From: Paenibacillus sp. FSL H8-0548
GTDB lineage: Bacteria; Bacillota; Bacilli; Paenibacillales; Paenibacillaceae
Length of the DNA: 64,000 nt
Assembly: GCF_038630985.1 (NCBI RefSeq)
Contig: NZ_CP152049.1
Location: 2,623,501-2,687,500, forward strand
Direction: 5' to 3'
The notes below the pieces were generated by a model. The model saw nothing but the letters and a program-made list of their open reading frames with translations. It ran no database searches and was not told the DNA's origin. Positions 45,483 through 54,800 of this stretch are shown here, piece after piece (position 1 is the stretch's first letter; each line of letters starts with the position of its first letter). A program made the translations under genes and the position numbers.

Positions 45483-46520
45483 ATGAAACGCAAACTGTTC
45501 ATTCAGTGTCTTGCTTTATTGATAACGTTGACGGTTCTTCCCGGTATCGCCTCGGCGAAGGACGTTTTATTCTCTTTAACGGCAAGCAGCGAGCAGCCAG
45601 TCCTCGGACAGCCGTTTATCGTTACCGTAAGCGGGAGTGATCTGACGGATATGTATGGCTTTGAAATTAATCTGGAATATAATCCGGAGCAATTGCGTTA
45701 CGTTAAGTCCGCCAGCTCGATGTCAGGCTTCCCTGTATCCTTGGCACCGAAAGACGGGAAGCTTGTATTCGCGCATACCAAAATCGGTAAGGCAGCAGGC
45801 GATTCCGGAAAGGCAGATTTGGCGGCGATTACGTTCGAAGCCATTAGCACTGCCGCGGAGCCGGTCGTAATTAAGCTATCAAGGGTGAAGCTTGTAAAAA
45901 GCGACTTAAGCTCCACGACCCATATGACAGATATTAAGCTTAACCTTTCACCAGTAGTTACCGCACCAGCGATTACATTCAAGGATTTGACCGGCCACTG
46001 GGCCAAAACAGCCATTGAACGGGCTGCGGCTATTGGTTTCGTTAAAGGATATCAGGACGGAATGTTCCGTCCAAATGGCAGTGTAACGAGAGCTGAATTT
46101 ATCGTTATGCTGGATCGGGCGACTGAGCTGAAGTCGAAGGGCGACGATACGACACTTCAATATACAGACTTAGCTAGTATCCCGAGCTGGGCGAGGCCTT
46201 CTATCGCCCAAGCGGAATTAGCCGGTGTCGTTAAAGGCTATGAGGATGGAACATTCCGTCCGAATAAGCTGATCAGCAGAGCTGAAATGGCGGTTATGGT
46301 GATGAGGGCACTGGATAAGGAGCTTGAAGCTGATCTGAATCCGGCATTTAACGATTCGAATGCTATTCCTTCATGGGCGAAGCCGTCCGTAGCAGCAGCA
46401 GCGGAGCTGGGCATTATCCAAGGGAAGGGAGGCAATAAGTTCGAACCTGCGGCAAATGCTACTCGTGCCGAAGCCGTCGTTATCATTTTGAGAATACTGG
46501 ATGTGCTAAACCCAAATTAA
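45483..46520 (+). CDS. Cell-surface anchor: cohesin domain plus three SLH repeats
   Basis: 345 residues. Signal peptide (~1-25), one cohesin-like domain (~27-155) with 'MYGFEINLEYNPEQLRYV', then three SLH repeats ('FKDLTGHWAKTAIERAAAIG', 'YTDLASIPSWARPSIAQAEL' and 'FNDSNAIPSWAKPSVAAAAE') that bind pyruvylated cell-wall polymer. GAGGAG lies 7 bases before the ATG at 45483. Its cohesin lacks the 'AQDI' block of the others and so may differ in specificity, as anchoring cohesins do in clostridial cellulosomes. It would hold dockerin-bearing partners at the cell surface. Confidence 0.88.
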   Translation: MKRKLFIQCLALLITLTVLPGIASAKDVLFSLTASSEQPVLGQPFIVTVSGSDLTDMYGFEINLEYNPEQLRYVKSASSMSGFPVSLAPKDGKLVFAHTKIGKAAGDSGKADLAAITFEAISTAAEPVVIKLSRVKLVKSDLSSTTHMTDIKLNLSPVVTAPAITFKDLTGHWAKTAIERAAAIGFVKGYQDGMFRPNGSVTRAEFIVMLDRATELKSKGDDTTLQYTDLASIPSWARPSIAQAELAGVVKGYEDGTFRPNKLISRAEMAVMVMRALDKELEADLNPAFNDSNAIPSWAKPSVAAAAELGIIQGKGGNKFEPAANATRAEAVVIILRILDVLNPN

Positions 46521-46541
46521 CTAATGAGGTGAATCACCCAA

Positions 46542-49500
46542 ATGTTGAAAAAGAAGGCTTTATCGCTGATGATTGCATGGACTCTGCTTGTCAGCTCGAT
46601 TGCCCTCGCGCCGGTGAGCGGAGCAGCTGAGGCAGCGCAGGACATTTATGTGATGTCCTATCATACGAGTGGAACTTCAGGAACAAACATGACCTACATG
46701 GATGATAGTCTGCATCTTGCCTACAGCTATGACGCGAGCCATTGGACGGCGCTGGGAGATAATAACGGCATTTTATTCAAGAAAAATACGGGTTATCAGG
46801 CGAATCCTGCAAATGGCCTGCAGTATCGTGACCCGTTCTTGCTCCGGAAGCAGGACGGCAGCTTTGTACTGCTCGCGACAATCGTCACCAGCGCGGGAGC
46901 AACGACTAACACTGGAATATTCGCTTGGGATTCGAAGGATTTGCTGCATTATACGAACGAACGCACAATACAGTTGAACAAAACCTCTCAGCCCGCAAAA
47001 TCACCACAGGCTCGTTATAATGAAGCCAGCGGTCTTTATGAGCTGTATTGGACGAACGGAACTACGCTCTACACGAATACGACGGAGGACTTTATTACGG
47101 TATCGGATCCAATCACCTATCAAGGTACGCAGTATCCTGCTGCCAAACCGGTCATGAACAGTGCACCAGCCAAAGCGATTGCTGGAAGCGTAGTCCGAGT
47201 AACGCCAAGCGAGCTCACCACGCTGCTCGCAAGCCTCGGAACACCTCAAATGCCAACGGGAGTTAAGCCGATTCAGACCACGACGGCTCTTGGCGCTGCT
47301 CCTACTTTGCCAGATGTCGGGGAAGTTATCTATTCCGATGGCACCTTAGTGTCGAAAGGGATGGATTGGGAGGCGATTGACCCTGCAGCCTATGCGAAGG
47401 AAGGAACCTTCAAAGTGAAGGGCAAGGTAAAGGGGACCACCAATATCGTGAATCCGCTCATAAAAAATGGAGCCGATCCCAATATCGAGAAGAGCAAGGA
47501 CGGAAGGTATTATTTTACAAGCTCGTATATGGATGTTGCGCACAACGGAACCGCCTCCTATCAATATGATAGGATTACATTAAGAGGCTCATCGACGGTG
47601 CAAGGCTTGGCGAGCGCTGAAGAGAAAACGATTTGGCTGCGCAAGTCTTCCGGTGAAATGTCCTTCCATATCTGGGCTCCGGAAATTCATTACATGAATG
47701 GCAAGTGGTATATCTACTTCGCAGCCGGAAGGACGACGGCAAACTTTGATTTGCGTGTCTATGTGCTGGAATGTGCAACGGACGACCCGATGACGGGCGC
47801 GTGGAATGAGCTTGGAAAGGTCGCTATGCAAAATGAAGCGTTCGACCTAGACTCTACTGTATTCGAGCATAACGGCGAATGGTATATGATTTGGGCGTTT
47901 GCCAATTCCTCACTGCAAATGAACTCGAGCCTGCGCATTGCTAAGCTGACTAGCCCGACTACGCTTGGCAGCCAGCAGGTGAATATTGCTGTACCAGAAT
48001 ATACATGGGAGCAGCGCAGAGACAACGTCGTTGAAGGGCCAGATGTCATTAAGCGCAACGGCAAAATATTTGTAACCTATTCCGCAGGCTCTACGGATTC
48101 TACTTATGCAATCGGACTGCTATCTGCGCTGGATTCACCTAGTACTGATCTGCTCGACCCGGCAGCGTGGACGAAAACGCCGTATCCAATTATGGCAACG
48201 AGCAAAGCGAATGAGCAATTCGGGCCTGGACATGGCACATTCACAGTAGCTGAAGATGGTGTTTCGGACTTGTATGTGTACCATGCACGAAAGAATGAGC
48301 AGTATTCAGGCGTTAACGGCTACAACCCGCTTTATGACGCTTCCAGATGGGCGCGTGTACAGAACGTATATTGGCATGAGGATGGGACTCCGTATTTAGG
48401 AGTGCCAGTGGCAGACGGCAATCTTCCGGGAGCAGCTGTAGAAGCGACGGTTACAGTCATTGCGACTGCGGGTACCGTGTATGCAGCGGAGGAAAGTGCA
48501 ACTATCGAAGCGGGAGACACACACCAAATGGTGCTTAAGAAAGCGGATGGGAATGGCCAAAGCACAGTCATTACAACAGGTGTAGCTTATTCCTCCTCTA
48601 CCGCAGCAGTGGCAAAGGTGAGCCAAACCGGTGTTGTAAAGGCGCTGAGTCAAGGATTAGCTGTTATTACAGCTCAATATGAAGGCCAAACGTTTACGTT
48701 TCATGTAACGGTACCTGCTGCCGTATCGGATAAAGATCTGCTGCTCTGGTATTCGTTTGATGAGACAGGCGGCACAGTGGCGACGGATCATTCCGGAAAC
48801 GGAAATGACGGAGCTTACGTGAGAACGCCGGCTTTTGGCACAGGCGTAAATGGCGGCTCGTTCAAGATGTCAGGGGGAGCATCTACGTCCACGACAGCAC
48901 CTTATGTGAAGATTCCTAACGGAATATTAAAGGGCACAGACAATATTACAATATCAACGTACGTTAAATTTACGAATACGACGACAAGAAATCAATTTTT
49001 ATACGGTTTGGGTACGGATTCCGATCGTTACTTATTTACCTCTCCTTATAATGGGTCGAACATTTTGCACTCGGCGATAACGACCAGCACTTGGAGCGGC
49101 GAGCAAAAATGGGCGCATGCGTCGGCACTTCCAGGGAATGAGTGGAAGCAATTGACGGTTGTTGTTAATTCAGATGAGCATTTGGGTGTTATGTATCTGG
49201 ATGGAATAGAGGTGGCGCGAAATTCTTCCGTTACGATCAAGCCGTCCGACCTGTACGATGCAACGAAGGATTTCTCTGGCTATATCGGAAAATCATTTTA
49301 TTCCGGTGATCCTTACTTTGGCGGAGAGGTTGACGATTTCCGTATCTATAACAAGGCGCTTACTTCCTGGGAGGTGCGATCCTTGTATGAGCAAGCCAAT
49401 TCACAGGCTGTAGCAGAGGATACGGAATGGCTTCAATTAGGCGATACCTCAGCTATAATCGACGATCTTATTTTGCCGACTGTGGGAAGCAAGGGCTCAT

Positions 49501-50267
49501 CTATTGCTTGGCATTCAAGCGATGCTTCTGTTGCTGGCACAAATGGAGTGGTTCAACGTCCTGCACTTGGTGAAGGGAATCGGACCGTTACTTTGACGGC
49601 CACCGTGCAGAAGGGGAGTTTTCTTGATACGAAGGATTTCCTTGTAACCGTAATAAGCGAGCAAGGAAGCGGTGTCTCTGCCATCTTATCCGGAACGAAT
49701 GCGATTCAAGCAGGGGAGACATTGGAGCTCATTTATGGCCTGAGTGGCGTGGATGGTGAAGTATACGCACAGGATATAACCTTCACATTCGATCAGGAAC
49801 AGCTGGAGTTTATGGATGCAGTATCTAAGAATAAGGATTTTGCAGTAGTAGCGGTATCGGACCCAGCAGAAACAGAAGGTCAAATCCGAGTTATCGCAGC
49901 TCGCATTGGGCAGGGAGTCGGAGTGGATGGTGAATGGCTGACTGTGCGATGGAAAGTGAAGGCGTCACAGGCAGCTGTTACGGTCATTAATGTGTCCAAT
50001 GTTGTCGTGTCGAGCGGCGATGATGAGACTGATATCGGCGGGGCGGCTCATAGCGTAAATATTTCTGAGATCGATAGAGCTACACCAGGGGATATAAACG
50101 GCGATTCGAGGTTCAGCATCGGTGATCTAGCAATTATAGCATCCTATTATGGCAAAACGTCCAGTGATCCTAACTGGAGCGTATACAGAATCGCTGACCT
50201 GAGTAATGATGGAATGGTAGACATCGTGGATCTGTCGACGATGGCGCAATTGATTTTGAAACAATAA
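46542..50267 (+). CDS. Secreted GH43 arabinan/xylan hydrolase with LamG, cohesin and dockerin modules
   Basis: 1241 residues with a signal peptide (~1-28). A partial GH43-like propeller segment (~32-215, with 'YRDPFLLRKQDGSFVLLAT') precedes a Big_4-like domain (~238-302). A complete GH43 five-blade domain (~305-620) follows, with D312 in 'GADPNIEKS', D437 in 'FDLDSTVF' and E498 in 'VVEGPDVIK' as the base, modulator and acid. Then come Big_2-like (~628-725), LamG (~730-950), an Ig-like domain with 'IAWHSSDASV' (~960-1040), cohesin (~1045-1178) and dockerin (1183-1241, 'DINGDSRFSIGD' and 'DLSNDGMVDIVD'). It shares the LamG, Ig-like, cohesin and dockerin set with the GH51 protein and should act with it on arabinan side chains. 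Confidence 0.9.
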   Translation: MLKKKALSLMIAWTLLVSSIALAPVSGAAEAAQDIYVMSYHTSGTSGTNMTYMDDSLHLAYSYDASHWTALGDNNGILFKKNTGYQANPANGLQYRDPFLLRKQDGSFVLLATIVTSAGATTNTGIFAWDSKDLLHYTNERTIQLNKTSQPAKSPQARYNEASGLYELYWTNGTTLYTNTTEDFITVSDPITYQGTQYPAAKPVMNSAPAKAIAGSVVRVTPSELTTLLASLGTPQMPTGVKPIQTTTALGAAPTLPDVGEVIYSDGTLVSKGMDWEAIDPAAYAKEGTFKVKGKVKGTTNIVNPLIKNGADPNIEKSKDGRYYFTSSYMDVAHNGTASYQYDRITLRGSSTVQGLASAEEKTIWLRKSSGEMSFHIWAPEIHYMNGKWYIYFAAGRTTANFDLRVYVLECATDDPMTGAWNELGKVAMQNEAFDLDSTVFEHNGEWYMIWAFANSSLQMNSSLRIAKLTSPTTLGSQQVNIAVPEYTWEQRRDNVVEGPDVIKRNGKIFVTYSAGSTDSTYAIGLLSALDSPSTDLLDPAAWTKTPYPIMATSKANEQFGPGHGTFTVAEDGVSDLYVYHARKNEQYSGVNGYNPLYDASRWARVQNVYWHEDGTPYLGVPVADGNLPGAAVEATVTVIATAGTVYAAEESATIEAGDTHQMVLKKADGNGQSTVITTGVAYSSSTAAVAKVSQTGVVKALSQGLAVITAQYEGQTFTFHVTVPAAVSDKDLLLWYSFDETGGTVATDHSGNGNDGAYVRTPAFGTGVNGGSFKMSGGASTSTTAPYVKIPNGILKGTDNITISTYVKFTNTTTRNQFLYGLGTDSDRYLFTSPYNGSNILHSAITTSTWSGEQKWAHASALPGNEWKQLTVVVNSDEHLGVMYLDGIEVARNSSVTIKPSDLYDATKDFSGYIGKSFYSGDPYFGGEVDDFRIYNKALTSWEVRSLYEQANSQAVAEDTEWLQLGDTSAIIDDLILPTVGSKGSSIAWHSSDASVAGTNGVVQRPALGEGNRTVTLTATVQKGSFLDTKDFLVTVISEQGSGVSAILSGTNAIQAGETLELIYGLSGVDGEVYAQDITFTFDQEQLEFMDAVSKNKDFAVVAVSDPAETEGQIRVIAARIGQGVGVDGEWLTVRWKVKASQAAVTVINVSNVVVSSGDDETDIGGAAHSVNISEIDRATPGDINGDSRFSIGDLAIIASYYGKTSSDPNWSVYRIADLSNDGMVDIVDLSTMAQLILKQ

Positions 50268-50288
50268 AAATAAAAACAGCAAGCATTT

Positions 50289-50333
50289 GAGGCTGTCCCC
50301 TCCGTAGATTCGATCTACGGAGGTGGCAGCCTC
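50289..50333. terminator. Strong hairpin terminator after the GH43 gene
   Basis: Two stacked stems: GAGGCTG(T)C with GGCAGCCTC outside, and CTCCGTAGAT with ATCTACGGAG inside. It lies between convergent genes and ends the cohesin/dockerin operon. There is no long T run on the plus strand. Confidence 0.7.
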
Positions 50334-50384
50334 TCGCGTCTTAGGACATACTAGTTTTTAAACGGCGACAGCCGTTTCTTCTTT

Positions 50385-50732
50385 TTATTTCCGTTTTTTC
50401 TTGTTTCGCACAGTTGATAGTTTGCTTGAACTTTTTCTGATTTTCGTTCTATTTCTTCTATGATTAGGTACGCTGGAAAGAAACGCTTTTGCGCCGAAAA
50501 GTGAATTGACGAGTTTAAACGCTGGACGCATTTGTTGAAAGAAACCCATAAATTTCTGTGCGGTTCCCATCATGGACATAATACCGTCAAAGCCGCCTAT
50601 TCGAGTTAACATCGAATCTGAATTTTCTACAGCAGGCATAGCAGGAGTGTCTTGTGACATAATAGGTTCTTCCACTGGCTCAATTTCAGTTGGCAGAATA
50701 GTGTTAGTCTGGGCTCTTTTTCGCCGCTTCAC
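50385..50732 (-). CDS. Small basic hypothetical protein
   Basis: 115 residues, very basic at both ends (a 'KRRKRAQ' start and a 'RNKKKRK' end) with a central hydrophobic segment 'GGFDGIMSMMGTAQKFMGFF'. That central pattern resembles small Bacillales proteins of the YqfQ/YppG kind, some linked to spores, but the likeness is weak. The start is a GTG with AAAGGA about 12 bases upstream. No partner is evident. Confidence 0.55.
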   Translation of the reverse strand: MKRRKRAQTNTILPTEIEPVEEPIMSQDTPAMPAVENSDSMLTRIGGFDGIMSMMGTAQKFMGFFQQMRPAFKLVNSLFGAKAFLSSVPNHRRNRTKIRKSSSKLSTVRNKKKRK

Positions 50733-51146
50733 ATCGAATCACATTCCTTTACTTATAATTTACCAGGAGCATCCTTATGATGCTGTTGGCTCCCAAGCCG
50801 TATATTCTCTATAGATTATGCACAGCTGTGCTTGTATGCTTGGATATTTGTTACCGAGGCTTTTATACGATATTGACTTGTATAGTGACCAACAATTTCG
50901 CTGGAAATGACACGATCTCCTTTTTATTTATCTTAATCGACAAAGGTTCTAAAGAATTGAACCTTTTATCGCGAATGCAGTAGGTTTTTCAAAGACAACT
51001 TTTTTTGCAAGAGTCAAGTAAAGTTGAAAGAAGCCGACGCCATGTAGGGCAGCCGGCTTCTTTTTTTCGGGAGTCAGGCATAAAAAATGGAATATTGTAT
51101 AAAAGAGCAGAAAATTACAAATCTATCATGGACCGAATATGATAAC
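50733..51146. other. Intergenic stretch, terminator only
   Basis: Apart from the hairpin at 51030-51067 I see no gene with a credible ribosome site and no RNA I recognise. Confidence 0.5.
51030..51067 (+). terminator. Rho-independent terminator
   Basis: Stem GAAGCCG with CGGCTTC followed by TTTTTTT. It follows no intact plus-strand gene, so it is probably a leftover of a lost gene. Confidence 0.7.
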
Positions 51147-51400
51147 TTAAAAGCACACCGTTATACTAGGCATCCATATGCTGGGGGTCATAATGCCGTA
51201 AATTCGCATGTACCACATCATCGTCGAGAGGAGCCGACCGGATTCCAGCTTGTAATCGATTTTTTCCTGCTTATTGGAACGCTCGACGGACGTGCGGCGC
51301 TTGTAAATCACCTTCCATTTTTCCAAGTCGCGCGGCGTTTTCAGGAACAGTCTCGGATCATCTCTGGTTTTTTTTTTCGTCGTCAATCGCCTACTCTATC
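51147..51400 (-). pseudogene. Transposase C-terminal remnant (DDE type)
   Basis: A 79-codon frame reads 'RDDPRLFLKTPRDLEKWKVI' and then 'YKRRTSVERSNKQEKIDYKL'. The 'R-T-S-V-E-R-S-N-K' block is typical of the C-terminal end of DDE transposases, where the last catalytic Glu sits in 'VERxNK'. No N-terminal part is present upstream on this strand. It is a truncated relic. Confidence 0.7.
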
Positions 51401-51884
51401 TTTTTAACTCTACTAAATTCTACTAACCTGACAACATTGGTTAGGCCTTCGATCGGAGCAATAATCCTCCATTAATTTCCTAATGGTGGAAAAAACCGTC
51501 ATTCAGAGCGTGGCGACGAGCGTCCAAGCTTTGTTGATGAGAATAACGCCGGGACCGTATGAGGTACGAAGTTGATGAAGAACAAAAGCTTGGTATTCCG
51601 ATTGAGGAACAAAAACGTGCTTAAAGTGCAGCACGCTCCAATCACGAGTGGTAAGAGTCATATCCCTTCATTCGATTTTGAATGGTTTTGTAAATGGTCA
51701 AGTGTTTTTTGAGAAATTAGCCATCTTTAGAAATTATTTTCTTCAGTTTAACTTATGACCGAAATAAAAAATGCCCCTACAAAAGTAGGAGGAGAGCAGT
51801 TGAGGTGGTGTAAGGAAATCTTTGCCCCATCTGCCTCAGCGAATGCCAAGAGGTTATCCAATTCAAGGAGAGGAATGGAGAAAA
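51401..51884. other. Intergenic stretch before the first GDPD-SLH gene
   Basis: About 480 bases with short broken frames (for example YEVDEEQKLGIPIEEQKRA near 51560-51625) that look like gene scraps I cannot identify. The last ~35 bases before the ATG (AGGAGAGGAATGGAGAAAA) are nearly repeated before the paralogue at 59284. Confidence 0.4.
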
Positions 51885-54800
51885 ATGAAATTAGTTTCGC
51901 GTTATTTGAACGGTTTTATCATTGCGACATTGTTAATCGGGCTATCTCCGCTATCGGCGTCTACGCAGGTACATGCTGCGAATGACGATGGAGGGAGACC
52001 GCGGCTGGAAGTGAACAGAACATTAACCGCCCCCGTTATCGACGGCAAACTGGACGAAACGATTTGGAAGATCGATCAGCCCATGACGCAGCAAGTCGGT
52101 GACGCTCCTAGGCGGGAGTCCAGTTTCGGACTGCTGTGGGACAATCAATATTTGTACATCGGCATGAAGACAGAGGATGACAACATGATTACAGGTGCCT
52201 CGGGAGATTGGCTCGATCAGGACAATATGAATGTGTTCATCGATCCGACGCTGCACCAGTCGGCTCCCTTCGCCAGCGACGACATGCAGATCGGCCTCGT
52301 GTATAAGCCGGGAACGACAACGCCGGAATTCCATTTCGGCGCAGCGCTGAACAACCATGCGGGCAAGGACGAGAAGAAGATTTTGCGGGCGATCAACAAG
52401 ACGGAGAATGGCTGGTCTAGCGAGGTTGCGGTGCCATGGGATATGCTGCATATGGATCCGATGCTGTCGAATCAGCTCGGCATGGAATTTTCGGCTACGG
52501 ACCGATACGATTCGGATAAAAGCAAGCAGACAACGAACTATTGGAGCGCTTATCAATCCAGTTCCTCTTGGAATGATACGAGCGGCTACGGAGTGATAGA
52601 TCTTGTTGAAAGCAATCCCGTCTCCGGAAATGTAAGTCCGGTCCTGCTAGATGAAAACTTTGACTCTTATGCAGCGGGAAGCATTCCATTCGGCTGGATT
52701 TCCGACGTGAATGTGGGAAGCAATCCGTTCAGTATCGTGAAGGACCAAGACGGGAACGGGCGCCTGACTTTTGACGGCAGGGCTGGCGGCAAGCAGGCGA
52801 GAATAACGGCCCCAGTTGAGTGGGATAACTACTCGATTCAAGCGGACGTCAGATTTCATGCTGTTCTTGATAACGCTAGGTGGGCTGCTATCATGTTCCG
52901 AGGCGCCGCCAACGGAAAAAATCCGTACAATCAAATGGCAATCCGCGTGAACGGCATCTATGAAGTGGCCTATAAAACGCCGGCTGACACATGGTACGCC
53001 CCGACACCGGTCACCGGCACAACAGGGAAGACATTGACGTTGGGTGCGGATTACACGATGAAGGTTAGAGTGTTCGGCAACAATGTCAAAGAGTATCTGA
53101 AAGCGAAAAATGATGCCAATTTTACGCTCTTAACGGACAAAAATCTGTCCTCCGACGTTCTGCTGGAAAGAGGGAAAATCGGTCTGCAGGCCGACCAGAG
53201 CACGGTTTCATTCGATAATCTGAAGGTAACGAGGATTACAGCCGAGCAGCTTGAGCTTACGCTGCCGGATACATTGGAAGCGCTTACGGGTCCTATCGGC
53301 TCCGCCGGAAACGTCACTTACTCGGACGGAATTACCGAAGAGGTAACGAGCGACCGCTTCAAGCTGTATTCGTCCGATGAGAGCATCATCAAGGTGATAA
53401 ACAATCAGTTGTATCCAATCAAGGCGGGCACGGCGAAGCTGACGGCGGTTTACGCGAATGCGAATACATCGCTGGACATGACCGTCACGCCTTCTCTCAC
53501 GGGCGTCAAGGTGAATAGTCTCCAGCACGATCAGGGATATGTAACGGCAGTTACCGGCGTTCCTGTTGATCTCGCTTCTGTCAGCTTCAAGGCCGATTTC
53601 AGCGATTTCACGTCTGGTACGATTAAAGGCGACGAGCTGCTCTGGAGCACTGCCGGCAGCGATATTTCCTTCGCGGACGGGAAGATGACAGCCCTTCATA
53701 AAGGCGTGTACCCGGTCACCGCGCAAAAGGACGGCATTACCGTCACTATGCAAGTCGTGGCGAAGAATCCGACTGATAGCGAATATGTGCTGTACGAGGA
53801 GAACTTTGACTCGCTTGTCGACGGCTCCATGCCGCAGGGCTGGACGAGAAAGCAAGGCTCAACGGCAAGTAAAGCCGCTGTGAAGGCAGGCGTTTTCGAA
53901 ATTGATGCCAGAACCTCGCCGGACAACCCTTCCCGCGTGCTGCTGCCTAATTATTTGGAATTGTTCGGAAACTACAAAATCGAAGCGGATGTTACGAATT
54001 TGGCAGCGAACGATACTGCACGATGGAATTCCATAATGTACCGCATTCAAAATAACGACTACCCGTATTATCAAATGGCCGTCAGGAAGGATGCTACGGC
54101 AGCCAACGGTGTTGAATTATCCGAGCAGACGCCGGACAGCACCTGGAACGTTTGGAACACCGGTTCTTTCAGTGAGGTAATTGACGGCGGGAAAATGTAT
54201 CACTACACGATTAAAGCCTACGGCAACCGCGTGCAGGCATCGATCAACAATAAGGTCATAATCGATACCGATGCAGCTTCCGCTTATACCAAAGGAAGAA
54301 TTGGCCTGCAGGCCAACGGCAGCCAAATGAGGGTGGACAACATCCGTATCACGCTGCAGCAGGACGCATTGCCTCCGCTGCCGGCCGACCGCTTTGTGCA
54401 AGTCAAGGAGCCGGAAACGAAAATCGCGCTTGCGCCGACAGTGGTGACTGAGCTGATAAGTGCCGAGCAATTGGAGTCGCTCGCTGAACCGAAGCTGCCG
54501 GCGACAGTGTTCCTGTATGTGAACGAACAATTAACGGTTACCGACCCTTCCGGTCAGACGGAAATCGGTAGCCTGGATTCCGTGCTTGCGGTAATCGGCA
54601 CCAGAATGATACCGGCCTTCTATGTCAAGGACGTGCCGACGGTGGACCAGTTGGTCGAATATTTGCAAAGCGTGGGACTGGAAGATGCTGATATCATTTC
54701 CGACAACGGCGCGCTTGTGAAAAGAGCTCGCACGGCTTATCCGATCATTCGCGGAATCGTGGACTTTACCGCCAATACCGACTGGTCTGCGGAGAAGCTG

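Noticed and set aside
51087..51407. Plus-strand 106-codon frame
   Set aside because: It is antisense to the transposase remnant, which has a recognisable motif; the plus frame has none.
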